DNA from: Lachnospiraceae bacterium
Lineage (GTDB): Bacteria > Bacillota > Clostridia > Lachnospirales > Lachnospiraceae
Direction: 5' to 3'
NCBI GenBank assembly: GCA_017615545.1
Contig: JAFZZY010000035.1
Location: 1-60,972, forward strand
DNA length: 60,972 bases
Positions 51,364-60,932 of this stretch are shown piece after piece. The notes under the pieces are model-generated. The model was given only the letters and a program-made list of their open reading frames with translations. It had not been told where the DNA came from and searched no databases. Both the position numbers and the translations under genes were made by a program. Within the stretch, counting starts at the first letter, position 1. Each line of letters starts with the position of its first letter.

Positions 51364-51597
51364 ACTCTCGATTGGATTCATAGCCGATTGGCAACAGTGT
51401 TGCCTTATTGATGAAGCCTCGAGCTCAAAGTTTATAAGTTGGTTACTTTATAACCATAATATGCGTATTGCAGACTTGTGAAACGGTCAATAAGAGTAGT
51501 AAAAGTGATTGCTATATAGACTCTGAGCCAGAAAAAATAGACAAGCAGGCTGCTACCTACGCAGCCTGTTATTTTTTTGCAGGCATAGGAGAGAGTG
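51364..51597 (+). promoter_or_regulatory. Structured leader of speA, possible attenuator
   Basis: About 230 bases lie between the promoter and speA. A first hairpin uses TTCAT/ATGAA and GGCAAC/GTTGCC (51377-51415), optionally extended by CTCGA/TCGAG. A weak stem AGAGT/ACTCT lies around 51495-51528. A complete terminator follows at 51546-51578. GCAGACTTG (51470-51478) can pair with CAGGCTGC (51546-51553), the 5' arm of that terminator, with one bulge and one G-U pair, and so could act as an antiterminator. I know no riboswitch class that matches. Confidence 0.6.
51546..51578 (+). terminator. Terminator inside the speA leader
   Basis: A perfect 8-bp stem CAGGCTGC/GCAGCCTG (51546-51553 with 51561-51568), 7-base loop, then TTATTTTTTT. 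It stands 20 bases before the start codon, downstream of the only clear promoter. Confidence 0.9.
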
Positions 51598-53064
51598 ATG
51601 TTAGAAAGAACAACTGATTTTATACGCCGGCAGAATCGCGCGCCGATCCATGAGGCGCTGGAAAAATTCCGTAATCTGCGTGTCGTTCCGTTCGATGTCC
51701 CCGGCCATAAGCGCGGCCGCGGCAACCCGGAACTGACCTCATTTTTAGGCCAGCAGTGTGTATCGGTGGATGTCAACAGCATGAAGCCGCTGGACAATCT
51801 GTGCCACCCCATCAGTGTCATCCGCGAAGCCGAGATCCTGGCGGCGGAAGCCTTTGGCGCGGCGGAAGCATTTTTGATGGTCGGCGGTACGACATCGGCC
51901 GTACAGAGTATGGTGCTGACTGCGTGCAAACGCGGCGATGAGATCATTCTCCCGAGAAACGTACACCGCAGCGTGATCAATGCGCTCGTTCTTTGCGGCG
52001 CCATTCCGGTATATGTAAATCCGCAGGTGGATCGCCGTCTCGGCATCTCCCTCGGCATGAAGGTAGAGCAGGTGGAGCAGGCCATCCGCGAGCATCCGAA
52101 TGCGGTTGCCGTTTTGGTCAATAACCCCACATATTACGGTATCTGCTCGGACCTGCGTTCGATCGTTAAACTGGCACATGACCACGGCATGCTCTGCCTG
52201 GCAGACGAAGCGCACGGAACCCACTTTTATTTCGGTGAGGACCTTCCGGTGTCGGCGATGGATGCCGGCGCGGATATGGCATCGGTCTCCATGCATAAGA
52301 GCGGCGGAAGCCTGACACAGTCGAGTTTCCTGCTTGCAGGACCGAATGTACACGCGGGCTATGTGCGCCAGATCATCAACCTGACTCAGACGACATCGGC
52401 CAGCTATCTTTTGATGAGCAGCCTCGATATATCGCGCCGCAACCTGGCGCTGCGCGGAGATGTGATCTTCCGCGAGGTGCGCCGGATCGCAGAGTACGCG
52501 AGAGCCGAGATCAACTCCGTCGGCGGCTACTACGCCTTCGGCCCCGAGATGATCAACGGCGATTCCATTTTCGATTTCGACCCGATCAAACTGTCGGTAC
52601 ACACGTTGGATATCGGCATGGCGGGCATCGAAGTTTACGACCTTTTGCGGGATGACTACGATATCCAGATCGAGTTCGGTGATATCGGAAATATCCTCGC
52701 TTACCTTTCCATCGGCGACCGCATCCAGGAAGTGGAGCGTCTCGTGTCGGCCCTGGCGGAGATCCGCCGCCGCTACCAGCGCGACAAGACCGGTATGCTC
52801 AGCCAGGAATACATTGACCCTCAGGTAGTTGCGAGTCCGCAGGAAGCGTTCTACGCACAGAAGGAAAGCCTTCCGATCGAAGCGACCGAAGGCCGCGTCT
52901 GCAGCGAGTTCGTAATGTGCTACCCGCCGGGCATCCCGATCCTGGCCCCGGGCGAGAGGATCACAAAAGATATTTTGGATTACATTTTGTACGCGAAGGA
53001 GAAGGGCTGCAGCATGACGGGTCCGGAGGATCCGAACATCGAGCGCCTCAACGTTTTGATCTAG
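51598..53064 (+). CDS. speA: Arginine (Orn/Lys/Arg) decarboxylase, Bacillus SpeA type
   Basis: The 488-residue protein is a fold-type I PLP decarboxylase: VPFDVPGHKRGRG, DEAHGTHFYF and the PLP lysine near 233 in SMHKSGGSLTQ. Length and layout match the Bacillus-type arginine decarboxylase, which gives agmatine. The agmatinase two genes downstream supports arginine as substrate; lysine or ornithine activity cannot be excluded by sequence. AGGAGAG six bases before ATG 51598 fixes the start over a GTG three bases earlier. It heads the polyamine operon behind a leader with a terminator. Confidence 0.93.
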   Translation: MLERTTDFIRRQNRAPIHEALEKFRNLRVVPFDVPGHKRGRGNPELTSFLGQQCVSVDVNSMKPLDNLCHPISVIREAEILAAEAFGAAEAFLMVGGTTSAVQSMVLTACKRGDEIILPRNVHRSVINALVLCGAIPVYVNPQVDRRLGISLGMKVEQVEQAIREHPNAVAVLVNNPTYYGICSDLRSIVKLAHDHGMLCLADEAHGTHFYFGEDLPVSAMDAGADMASVSMHKSGGSLTQSSFLLAGPNVHAGYVRQIINLTQTTSASYLLMSSLDISRRNLALRGDVIFREVRRIAEYARAEINSVGGYYAFGPEMINGDSIFDFDPIKLSVHTLDIGMAGIEVYDLLRDDYDIQIEFGDIGNILAYLSIGDRIQEVERLVSALAEIRRRYQRDKTGMLSQEYIDPQVVASPQEAFYAQKESLPIEATEGRVCSEFVMCYPPGIPILAPGERITKDILDYILYAKEKGCSMTGPEDPNIERLNVLI

Positions 53065-53091
53065 TTCTCTTCGCGAAGTAAAGGAGTTGCC

Positions 53092-53943
53092 ATGGATCTT
53101 TGGTTTTCGGAAAAACATACACCGGATGTGAAACTTTCCCTCCGGGTGGAGCGGCAGTTGTTCTCGAAGCAGAGCGACTATCAGCGTATCGATGTCTTCG
53201 AGAGCTGTGAATTCGGCCGCATTTTGGCGCTCGACGGCAATATCATGCTGACCGAGCGGGATGAGTTCATCTACAACGAGATGATCGTTCATGTGCCGAT
53301 GGCGGTGCATCAGGGCATCAGCCGCGTGCTGGTCATCGGTGCCGGCGACGGCGGTGTTGTAAAGGAGTTGACACGTTATTCACGCATCGAGCACATTGAC
53401 CTCGTAGAGATGGATCCGATGGTTGTGGATGCCTGCCGTCAGTACCTTCCGGGCAATGCTTGCCAGCTCGACGATGAGCGTGTTCACATTCACTACGAGA
53501 ACGCGCTGAAGTTCATCCGCTACTGCGAAAACGAATATGATCTGATCATCGTGGATTCCAACGATCCGTTCGGACCTTCCGAGGGCCTGTTCACGAAGGA
53601 ATTCTACGGTAACTGCTATAAAGCACTGAAGGAAGACGGTATCATGGTAAACCAGCAGGGTAGTCCGTTCTATCAGCAGGATGCGGATGCCATGCAGCGC
53701 AGCCACAAGCGTATCGCGAATACATTCCCGATCTGCCGCGTTTACCAGGCCCATATCCCGACCTATGCTGCGGGTTACTGGCTCTTCGGTTTTGCGAGCA
53801 AGAAATATCATCCCATCGATGATTTCGACTCGAAGGCGTGGAATGACCTGCACATGCGCACGCGGTATTACACGACCCGCCTGCATAAGGGCGCGTTCTA
53901 TCTTCCGGCCTTCCTGGAAGAAATGCTGGAGGAGGTGGAGTAA
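53092..53943 (+). CDS. speE: Spermidine synthase family aminopropyltransferase
   Basis: The 283-residue protein starts MDLWFSEKHTPDVKLSLRVE and has the decarboxylated-SAM site VIGAGDGGVVKEL (near 83), LVEMDPMVVD and IVDSNDPFGPSEGLF. It transfers aminopropyl groups to putrescine, or in some bacteria to agmatine. No speD (which makes the donor) is in this window. Its stop codon overlaps the start of speB by one base. Confidence 0.94.
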   Translation: MDLWFSEKHTPDVKLSLRVERQLFSKQSDYQRIDVFESCEFGRILALDGNIMLTERDEFIYNEMIVHVPMAVHQGISRVLVIGAGDGGVVKELTRYSRIEHIDLVEMDPMVVDACRQYLPGNACQLDDERVHIHYENALKFIRYCENEYDLIIVDSNDPFGPSEGLFTKEFYGNCYKALKEDGIMVNQQGSPFYQQDADAMQRSHKRIANTFPICRVYQAHIPTYAAGYWLFGFASKKYHPIDDFDSKAWNDLHMRTRYYTTRLHKGAFYLPAFLEEMLEEVE

Positions 53944-54800
53944 TGCGTAAGCCCACCCCGAATATTGAGACTTTTATCGGATGCGATGCCGATTACGAAG
54001 AGGCGAAGATCGTCCTGTACGGCGCTCCGTTTGATTCGACGACGAGCTACCGTCCGGGCGCGCGTTTTGCGCCTGCGGCCATCCGTCACGAGAGTTATGG
54101 CCTGGAGACCTACAGCCCGTATCAGGACCGCGATCTGACCGATTATAAGGTTGCGGATCGTGGCGACCTGGAACTGTGCTTCGGCGACTCGAAACTGGCG
54201 CTGAAGGACATTTCCGACGAGGCGGCAGCGATCCTGGAGGACGGCAAATTCCCGCTTTTGATGGGCGGTGAGCATCTGGTCACGCTTCCCGCAGTGGAGA
54301 GCGTAGCTGCTGTCTATCCCGACCTGCACGTGATCCAGTTCGATGCGCATGCGGACCTTCGCGACGACTATCTGGGCGCGCGGCTTTCCCACGCCTGCGT
54401 CATGCGTCGCTGCCATGATCTTCTCGGCGACGGACGCATTCACCAGTTCTGCATCCGCAGCGGGGAACGGGAGGAGTTCCGTTTCGCAAAAGAGCACACC
54501 GACATGCATCCGTTTTCTTTCGAAGGATTGAAAGAGACGATCGAAGCCATCGGCGATGCGCCCATCTATCTGACCATCGACCTGGACTGCCTGGATTCGG
54601 GCATCTTCCCGGGAACGGGTACCCCGGAGGCCGGCGGTGTTTCCTTTAACGAGCTGTTATCAGCGATCCGCACGGTTTGCGCGGGCCGCGTGGTGGCAGC
54701 GGATGTCAATGAATTATCCCCGATGCTCGATGTGAGCGGCGCCAGCACGGCGACGGCCTGCAAGGTGGTCCGGGAACTGATATTAAGCATCTGTGAGTAA
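53943..54800 (+). CDS. speB: Agmatinase (ureohydrolase)
   Basis: The 285-residue ureohydrolase has the manganese motifs GGEH (near 109), DAHADLRDD (near 134) and DLDCLD (near 213), plus the start SFIGCDADYEEAKIVLYGAPFDSTTSYRPG typical of the SpeB type. It turns agmatine into putrescine and urea. Another possibility in this family is hydrolysis of aminopropylagmatine, which would make spermidine directly from the SpeE product. Confidence 0.94.
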   Translation: MRKPTPNIETFIGCDADYEEAKIVLYGAPFDSTTSYRPGARFAPAAIRHESYGLETYSPYQDRDLTDYKVADRGDLELCFGDSKLALKDISDEAAAILEDGKFPLLMGGEHLVTLPAVESVAAVYPDLHVIQFDAHADLRDDYLGARLSHACVMRRCHDLLGDGRIHQFCIRSGEREEFRFAKEHTDMHPFSFEGLKETIEAIGDAPIYLTIDLDCLDSGIFPGTGTPEAGGVSFNELLSAIRTVCAGRVVAADVNELSPMLDVSGASTATACKVVRELILSICE

Positions 54801-54834
54801 CAGAGCACATTCCTTGAAGACGAAAGGAGTTACT

Positions 54835-56094
54835 ATGAGCAGAGTACTTATCATCGGCTGCGGCGGCGTTGCGTCCGTAGCGATCTCCAAATGTTGTCAG
54901 GCTCCGGAGGTTTTCTCCGAGATCTGCATCGCGAGCCGTACGGTCTCCAAATGCGAAGCATTGGCCGCGAAACTTGCACCTACCACGACCACAAAGATCA
55001 CCACGGCACAGGTGGACGCAGACGATGTCAACCAACTGATCGCGCTGATCAACGATTATAAGCCCGACCTGGTAATGAATATCGCATTGCCCTATCAAGA
55101 TCTGACCATCATGGATGCCTGCCTGGCATGCAAGGTGAACTACATGGATACGGCGAACTACGAGCCCGAGGACACGAACGATCCCGAGTGGAGAGCCATC
55201 TATGAGAAGCGTTGCAAGGAGGAAGGCTTCTCCGCATATTTCGATTATTCCTGGCAGTGGGCATATCAGGAGAAGTTTAAGGCAGCAGGCCTGACCGCCC
55301 TGCTCGGCAGCGGCTTCGATCCCGGTGTTACGCAGGCGTACTGCGCCTATGCTTTGAAGCATGAGTTTGATAAGATCGACACGATCGACATCCTGGACTG
55401 CAACGGCGGCGACCACGGTTATCCGTTTGCTACGAATTTCAATCCGGAGATCAACCTTCGTGAGGTGTCCGCGCCCGGCAGCTACTGGGAGAACGGCAAA
55501 TGGGTGGAGATCCCGGCCATGAGCATCAAGCGCGAATATGATTTCGACGAGGTAGGAGAGAAGGATATGTATCTCCTGCATCACGAGGAGATCGAGTCGC
55601 TGGCGAAGAACATCCCCGGCGTTAAGCGTATCCGTTTCTTCATGACCTTCGGACAGAGCTACCTGACCCACATGAAGTGTCTGGAAAATGTCGGCATGCT
55701 TTCGACCGAGCCGATCCTGTTCGAGGGCCATGAGATCGTCCCGATCCAGTTTTTGAAGGCGCTTCTGCCGGATCCCGCATCGCTCGGACCGCGCACGAAG
55801 GGCAAGACGAACATCGGTTGCATCTTCACCGGCGAGAAGGACGGAAAGAAGAAGACCTATTATATCTACAATGTGTGTGACCATCAGGAGTGCTACCGCG
55901 AGGTTGGTTCCCAGGCCATTTCCTATACCACCGGCGTTCCCGCGATGTGCGGCGCCATGATGATGCTGAAGGGATATTGGAAGAAGCCCGGCGTTTATAC
56001 CGTCGAAGAGTTTGATCCGGATCCGTTCATGGAAGCGCTTTGCAAATACGGCCTTCCGCATAAGGAGAGCCATGACCCGAAGTTAGTTCCGTAA
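54835..56094 (+). CDS. Carboxynorspermidine/carboxyspermidine dehydrogenase (saccharopine dehydrogenase family)
   Basis: The 419-residue protein has a Rossmann start VLIIGCGGVASVAISK and GSGFDPGVTQAY, as in the Lys1-like dehydrogenases. In this operon it should condense putrescine (or diaminopropane) with aspartate semialdehyde and reduce the product to carboxyspermidine. AAAGGAG before ATG 54835 fixes the start over an earlier in-frame ATG inside the gap. The decarboxylase that completes the pathway follows. Confidence 0.92.
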   Translation: MSRVLIIGCGGVASVAISKCCQAPEVFSEICIASRTVSKCEALAAKLAPTTTTKITTAQVDADDVNQLIALINDYKPDLVMNIALPYQDLTIMDACLACKVNYMDTANYEPEDTNDPEWRAIYEKRCKEEGFSAYFDYSWQWAYQEKFKAAGLTALLGSGFDPGVTQAYCAYALKHEFDKIDTIDILDCNGGDHGYPFATNFNPEINLREVSAPGSYWENGKWVEIPAMSIKREYDFDEVGEKDMYLLHHEEIESLAKNIPGVKRIRFFMTFGQSYLTHMKCLENVGMLSTEPILFEGHEIVPIQFLKALLPDPASLGPRTKGKTNIGCIFTGEKDGKKKTYYIYNVCDHQECYREVGSQAISYTTGVPAMCGAMMMLKGYWKKPGVYTVEEFDPDPFMEALCKYGLPHKESHDPKLVP

Positions 56095-56126
56095 CAGAGG
56101 TTTAAAGATAAAGGAGTTCGGATGCG

Positions 56127-57344
56127 ATGAAAGAGAAGCTTACACATCTGAAGCTTTCCGGCGCCGGAGCAGACATGCCCCGGCGTATTCTTTGCAGTGA
56201 CGTGCCTACGCCGTGCTATCTGATCGACGAGGCGAAACTGCGGGAGAACGGAAGGATATTAAAAGAGATCGAAGACGCGACGGGATGTCGGATCCTGCTC
56301 GCGCAGAAAGCATTTTCCAATTACGACCTGTACCCGGTATTGGAGGAATATCTGGCGGGGACCGAGGCGAGCGGCCTGTTCGAGGCGCGCCTGGGCCGTG
56401 AGAAGATGCCCGCGAAGGAGTGCCATGTCTTTTCGGCAGCCTACGTTCCGGAGCAGTTCGACGAGCTTCTGGAATATGCGGATCATATCGTGTTCAACAG
56501 CCCGAGCCAGTTGCGCATGTTCGGACCGGCCGCGAAGAAGGCCGGGAAAGAGGTGGGCCTGCGCATCAATCCCCTGTGCCAGACGCAGGAGGGGCATGAG
56601 ATCTACGACCCATGCGCGCCCGGCGGAAGACTCGGGACCACAAAACAGGCGTGGGATGAGCAGATGGATGATGATCTCATTGCGATGCTGGACGGCCTGC
56701 ATTTTCACACCCTGTGTGAGCAGAACTCCGATGCACTCGAGATCACCCTGCGTGCGGTTGAGGAGCAGTTCGGCGACATCATGCAGAAGATGCACTGGAT
56801 CAACATGGGCGGCGGCCACCACATCACACGGGTGGACTACGACCGTGAACTGCTGAAGAAACTCATTTGCCACGTGCGCGATACCTACGGCGTTATCGTG
56901 TATCTGGAGCCGGGCGAAGCAGTCGCGCTGAACGCCGGTTATCTTTGCACGCGCGTTCTCGATTTCGTGAAGAACGGTGACGTGGTCAATGCGATCCTGG
57001 ATATGTCGGCAGCCTGCCACACGCCGGACGTACTGGAGATGCCGTACCGTCCGCCGCTTTATGAAGGATTTGAGGCGGGAGAGAAGCCTTACACCTATCG
57101 TCTGGGCGGCCCGACCTGTCTGTCCGGCGACATCATCGGTGATTATGCTTTTGAACGGCCTTTGGAGGCCGGACAACGGCTTTTATTCGAGGACATGGCG
57201 ATCTATACCACCTGTAAAAACAACACGTTTAACGGTATGCCATTGCCCGATATCTGGGTCGTAAGGGGAGACGAGATCGTACGATTGACGGATTTCACCT
57301 ACGAGGATTTCAAAGGCCGCCTCGGAACGAAGGATCCGGCCTGA
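56127..57344 (+). CDS. nspC: Carboxynorspermidine/carboxyspermidine decarboxylase
   Basis: The 405-residue protein is an alanine-racemase-fold decarboxylase: TPCYLIDEAKLREN, PLP lysine in ILLAQKAFSNYDL (near 62), NMGGGHHITR and the C-terminal active-site Cys region AACHTPDVLEMPYRP. It removes CO2 from carboxyspermidine to yield spermidine. AAGGAG stands ten bases before ATG 56127. It is the last gene of the polyamine run; no clear terminator is seen before the ABC operon. Confidence 0.95.
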   Translation: MKEKLTHLKLSGAGADMPRRILCSDVPTPCYLIDEAKLRENGRILKEIEDATGCRILLAQKAFSNYDLYPVLEEYLAGTEASGLFEARLGREKMPAKECHVFSAAYVPEQFDELLEYADHIVFNSPSQLRMFGPAAKKAGKEVGLRINPLCQTQEGHEIYDPCAPGGRLGTTKQAWDEQMDDDLIAMLDGLHFHTLCEQNSDALEITLRAVEEQFGDIMQKMHWINMGGGHHITRVDYDRELLKKLICHVRDTYGVIVYLEPGEAVALNAGYLCTRVLDFVKNGDVVNAILDMSAACHTPDVLEMPYRPPLYEGFEAGEKPYTYRLGGPTCLSGDIIGDYAFERPLEAGQRLLFEDMAIYTTCKNNTFNGMPLPDIWVVRGDEIVRLTDFTYEDFKGRLGTKDPA

Positions 57345-57456
57345 AAAACGAGGCGAAATCTACGTTTTGTGACGGTTTTTCACACAAAAGACACATATTC
57401 CGTGTATGATACAAGAGCCGAATACTAAAGGACGAATTACCAAGGAGGACACGGCA

Positions 57457-58620
57457 TTGATCGAAGTTAAAAATCTGGTAAAACGGTACGGTTTGATCCC
57501 TGCGGTCGACAATATCAGCTTTACCCTGCATCCCGGCAAGATCTACGGCTTTTTGGGGCCGAACGGCGCGGGAAAATCCACGACTATGAATATCATGACA
57601 GGTTACATTGCCCCGACAGGCGGTGATGTTCTGATCAATGAATGCAGTATATTGGAGGATCCGGAAGAGGCGAAGAGTTACATCGGCTACCTGCCCGAGA
57701 TCCCGCCGGTCTATCCGGACATGACCGTAGAAGAGTACCTGAAGTTCGTAACCGAACTGAAGGGCGTAAAGCGTGATGAGCGCAAAAAGCAGGTCGATAT
57801 GGCGATCAACCGTACACGGTTGACGGATTATCGCCGCCGCCTGATCCGCAACCTGTCGAAAGGTTACCGGCAGAGAGTCGGCCTGGCGCAGGCACTTCTG
57901 GGAAATCCGCAGTTCATTATCCTCGATGAGCCGACGGTCGGACTGGACCCGAAGCAGATCCTGGAGATCCGCCGCCTGATCCGTGAACTGGTCATCCCCG
58001 ATGATTCCGTAGAAAAGAGTGAGGGCGAGGAAAAACCGATCGTCCTGCTCAGTTCGCATATCATGCAGGAAGTCAGCGCAGTCTGCGATGAGATCCTGAT
58101 CATCGCGCACGGACGTCTGATCGTTATGGATACGCCGGAGAACCTGGTTGCCCGGTATCATACGAAGGATGTGTACGAGATCGAAGCCCGTACCACCGAA
58201 GAGAACCTGAACGAAGTTCTTGCTCCGTTTAAGGAGATGGCTGAGTTTGAATTTGACAGCAACGATATGCCCGAGGGCGTATCGAAGGTGCGGCTTTCTT
58301 TCGCAAAAGGCGCAGACGTGGCCGAAGTGCTGTTTAAGACATTGGCGAAGGCAGGAGTTCCGGTACGTCAGCTGCGCGCGGTTGTGCCGACCCTGGAAGA
58401 GATCTTCCTGCAGCTCGTCGCGAAGTCGGACGAAGAGTACGCTGCACGCGAAGAAGAGCGAATGAAAGAAGAAGCCCGGAAAAACGGGATTGTAGCGGAA
58501 GCAGAAACCGAAGAAGCGGCGGATGACACGGCGGAAGAATCCGAAGAAGCAACGCCGGAAGAGGGCGAGACCGAAGAGTCGTCCGATGAAGAAGAGAAGG
58601 AAGGAGGAGACGAGACATGA
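57457..58620 (+). CDS. ABC transporter ATPase, GldA-like, TTG start
   Basis: The 387-residue ATPase has Walker A GPNGAGKST (35-43), signature LSKGYRQR (near 134) and Walker B FIILDEPTVGLDP (near 153). I chose TTG 57457 because AAGGAGG lies eight bases upstream and the product then starts IEVKNLVKRYG, the family norm; an ATG at 57406 has no binding site. After the ATPase domain comes the usual 80-residue accessory part and then about 55 residues almost entirely Glu, Asp, Ala and Thr. It overlaps the permease gene by four bases. Related GldA/GldFG sets belong to gliding motility in Bacteroidetes; in Clostridia the role is unknown. Confidence 0.92.
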   Translation: MIEVKNLVKRYGLIPAVDNISFTLHPGKIYGFLGPNGAGKSTTMNIMTGYIAPTGGDVLINECSILEDPEEAKSYIGYLPEIPPVYPDMTVEEYLKFVTELKGVKRDERKKQVDMAINRTRLTDYRRRLIRNLSKGYRQRVGLAQALLGNPQFIILDEPTVGLDPKQILEIRRLIRELVIPDDSVEKSEGEEKPIVLLSSHIMQEVSAVCDEILIIAHGRLIVMDTPENLVARYHTKDVYEIEARTTEENLNEVLAPFKEMAEFEFDSNDMPEGVSKVRLSFAKGADVAEVLFKTLAKAGVPVRQLRAVVPTLEEIFLQLVAKSDEEYAAREEERMKEEARKNGIVAEAETEEAADDTAEESEEATPEEGETEESSDEEEKEGGDET

Positions 58621-59483
58621 TCGCTATTTTGAAAAGAGAATTTAAATCGTATTTTAACGATATGCTCGGCTACTTTATGGTAGCAGTCTTCCTGCTTTTC
58701 TTCGGCCTGGTCTTTTCGTTTAACAACATTCAGGCCGGCAGCCCGTTCTATGCATATTCATTGGCCGGTATCATATCGTATCTGCCTGTTCTGATCCCGA
58801 TCCTGACCATGCGTAGTTTCTCGGAAGAGCGCAGATCCAAGACAGATCAGTTGTTGCTTACTTCTCCGATCAGCGTCTGGAAGATCGCTTTGGGAAAATA
58901 CCTGGCGATGGTCCTGGTCTTTGCGATCCCGGTCCTGATCTCTTGTGCATATCCGATCATCATTTATATGACCGGTGATTACGCGTATCCTCTTACCGAT
59001 TATGCAACCATCCTGGCCTTTTTCCTGATCGGTGCTTCTTACATTGCGATCGGCATGTTTTTCTCTTCCGTAACAGAAAGCCAGATCATCGCAGCTCTGC
59101 TCGCGTTCGGTTTCCTGTTCCTGATGAGCATGCTCACAGAGCTTTCGGAGAAGATCCCACTCGATGAGTGGAAAAACGCCGTGATCTTCGTAGGAATGGC
59201 CGTTGTATTCTTCCTCATCTTCTTCAAGATGACGCAGAATTTCTACGCCTCATTCGTCGTATTTGCATGTTTATGCATCCTGATCATGGTCCTCTATAAA
59301 GTGAACCCGGATATGTTCTATGGTTCCGTAGGCCAGATCCTGCACAGCATTCCTTACGTCGGAACGCTTGTGTACTTCGCATACAATATTTTTGATATCC
59401 CTTCGATCGTGCTTTACCTGTCAGTTTCCGTATTTTTCGTCTTCCTGACCATTCAGTCGATCCAGAAGAGAAGATACAGCTAG
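58617..59483 (+). CDS. ABC-2 type permease, GldF-like
   Basis: The 288-residue membrane protein has about six helices, begins MIAILKREFKSYFNDMLGYF and contains ILTMRSFSEERRSKTDQLLLTSPISVWKIALGKY, a signature stretch of GldF-type ABC-2 permeases. It pairs with the ATPase before it, to which it is coupled by a 4-base overlap. Confidence 0.93.
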   Translation: MIAILKREFKSYFNDMLGYFMVAVFLLFFGLVFSFNNIQAGSPFYAYSLAGIISYLPVLIPILTMRSFSEERRSKTDQLLLTSPISVWKIALGKYLAMVLVFAIPVLISCAYPIIIYMTGDYAYPLTDYATILAFFLIGASYIAIGMFFSSVTESQIIAALLAFGFLFLMSMLTELSEKIPLDEWKNAVIFVGMAVVFFLIFFKMTQNFYASFVVFACLCILIMVLYKVNPDMFYGSVGQILHSIPYVGTLVYFAYNIFDIPSIVLYLSVSVFFVFLTIQSIQKRRYS

Positions 59484-59495
59484 GAGGAAGAAGAA

Positions 59496-60932
59496 ATGGA
59501 TAAGAAAAACGATCTCAGTAAAGCTTCCTTAAAGCATGGTTCGTACAGCGTGTTGATGGTGGTCCTGGTCCTGGCCTTTTTGGTCGCCGTCAATATCCTG
59601 GTCAATAAGCTCCCGGTCAGCTGGGTCTCCTACGATATGAGTGATGTAAAACTCTACTCGATCGGAGATAAGACCCGCGATGTGATCAAAACTCTGGATG
59701 AGGATGTGACCATCTATCTGATCGGCGAAACGGGCAATTATGACCACATCCTTTCACAGATGCTGGATCTGTATGAGGAGCAGTCCTCGAAGATCCATGT
59801 CAAAAACCTGGATATGAACCGTGAATTCGCGATCCTGAAACAGTACAATCTGGATCAGCAGACGATCGAAAACGGCAGTGTTCTCGTGGTTTCCGCCGAG
59901 AGACAGAAGTTCATCCCGGAGTCGGAGATCTATGAATTGGACTATACGCAGTATTACCAGTCCGGATATACGGATGTTCTGTATAACTACGATGGTGAGG
60001 GTGAGATCACCTCTGCACTCATTTATGTTACAACAAAGGAGATCCCGAACATTTGCGTAGTTACCGGACACAACGAAAGCGAACTCGGTTCGACGATCAC
60101 CGCATCGATCAAAAAAGCAAACTATGATATCCAGACGATCAATCTGGCTACCGGTTCGATCCCTCAGGAGTGTGATATTCTATTCCTGAATTCGCCGCAG
60201 ACGGATTATTCGGCGGATGAATGTAATAAGATCCGTGACTATGTGGACATGGGCGGAAAACTCTTTATCAACTGCACCTATGAAAACTACGATACGGAGA
60301 ACTTCCGCAATCTGCTTTTGTATTGCGGCGTTGAATTAAAGCAGGGTGTTGTCTTTGAGCAGGCGGATCATTCTAAAGATCAGCAGACTCCGTTTGTATA
60401 CTATGCAAATGTCAGCAGCTCCCACTCGGTGACGAGTAATATTTCCCAGAATTCCTACGTCTACGTTTACATTTCGACCGGTCTGTTTACTGCCGACACG
60501 AAGAAGAATACGCTTACGATCAAGCCGTTTATGCAGACGACCGACGGAGCCTTCCAGCGTGTGGATTATAAGACGGAAAGCAGTATTACCAAGACGGCGA
60601 CCGATATCGCAGGACCTCTGACGATCGGTCTGACTGGCGAAGACAGTCTGACCGGTATGAAGATGGTCGTATTCGGATGCGCCAGCCTGGTAGAAGATGG
60701 GCTGCTGATGAGTTATCCGAATGTCGTAAACAGTGATGTTTATATTTCGGCGCTTAATTACCTGTGCTCGTTTGACCGCAGTGTCAGCATCCCCGTAAAG
60801 ACCACCGACTTCGGTGAGAACCTGTATATGGCATCGAGCAGAAATCTGGCTCTGATCATTACTGCTGCAGTGATCCCCATCGTGGTGCTCCTGATCGGTT
60901 TCATCGTATGGTATAGAAGGAGAAATCGGTAA
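59496..60932 (+). CDS. GldG-family auxiliary ABC transporter protein
   Basis: The 478-residue protein has one membrane helix near the start (about 14-36), a large extracytoplasmic domain with IYLIGETGNYDHILSQMLDLYEE and GHNESELG (GldG pattern), and a C-terminal helix (about 452-472) followed by RRRNR in the cytoplasm. GGAGGAAG precedes ATG 59496. It forms, with the preceding two genes, a GldA/F/G-like complex of unknown substrate. Confidence 0.9.
   Translation: MDKKNDLSKASLKHGSYSVLMVVLVLAFLVAVNILVNKLPVSWVSYDMSDVKLYSIGDKTRDVIKTLDEDVTIYLIGETGNYDHILSQMLDLYEEQSSKIHVKNLDMNREFAILKQYNLDQQTIENGSVLVVSAERQKFIPESEIYELDYTQYYQSGYTDVLYNYDGEGEITSALIYVTTKEIPNICVVTGHNESELGSTITASIKKANYDIQTINLATGSIPQECDILFLNSPQTDYSADECNKIRDYVDMGGKLFINCTYENYDTENFRNLLLYCGVELKQGVVFEQADHSKDQQTPFVYYANVSSSHSVTSNISQNSYVYVYISTGLFTADTKKNTLTIKPFMQTTDGAFQRVDYKTESSITKTATDIAGPLTIGLTGEDSLTGMKMVVFGCASLVEDGLLMSYPNVVNSDVYISALNYLCSFDRSVSIPVKTTDFGENLYMASSRNLALIITAAVIPIVVLLIGFIVWYRRRNR

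Noticed and set aside
51411..51481. Leader peptides in the speA leader (ATG 51411, 8 codons; ATG 51461, 6 codons)
   Set aside because: Neither has a ribosome binding site; classical peptide-based attenuation is therefore less likely than RNA-based sensing.
57365..57387. CRP/FNR-like site TGTGA-N7-TCACA before the GldA-like operon
   Set aside because: The spacer is seven instead of six bases and no promoter is placed around it; probably a chance inverted repeat.
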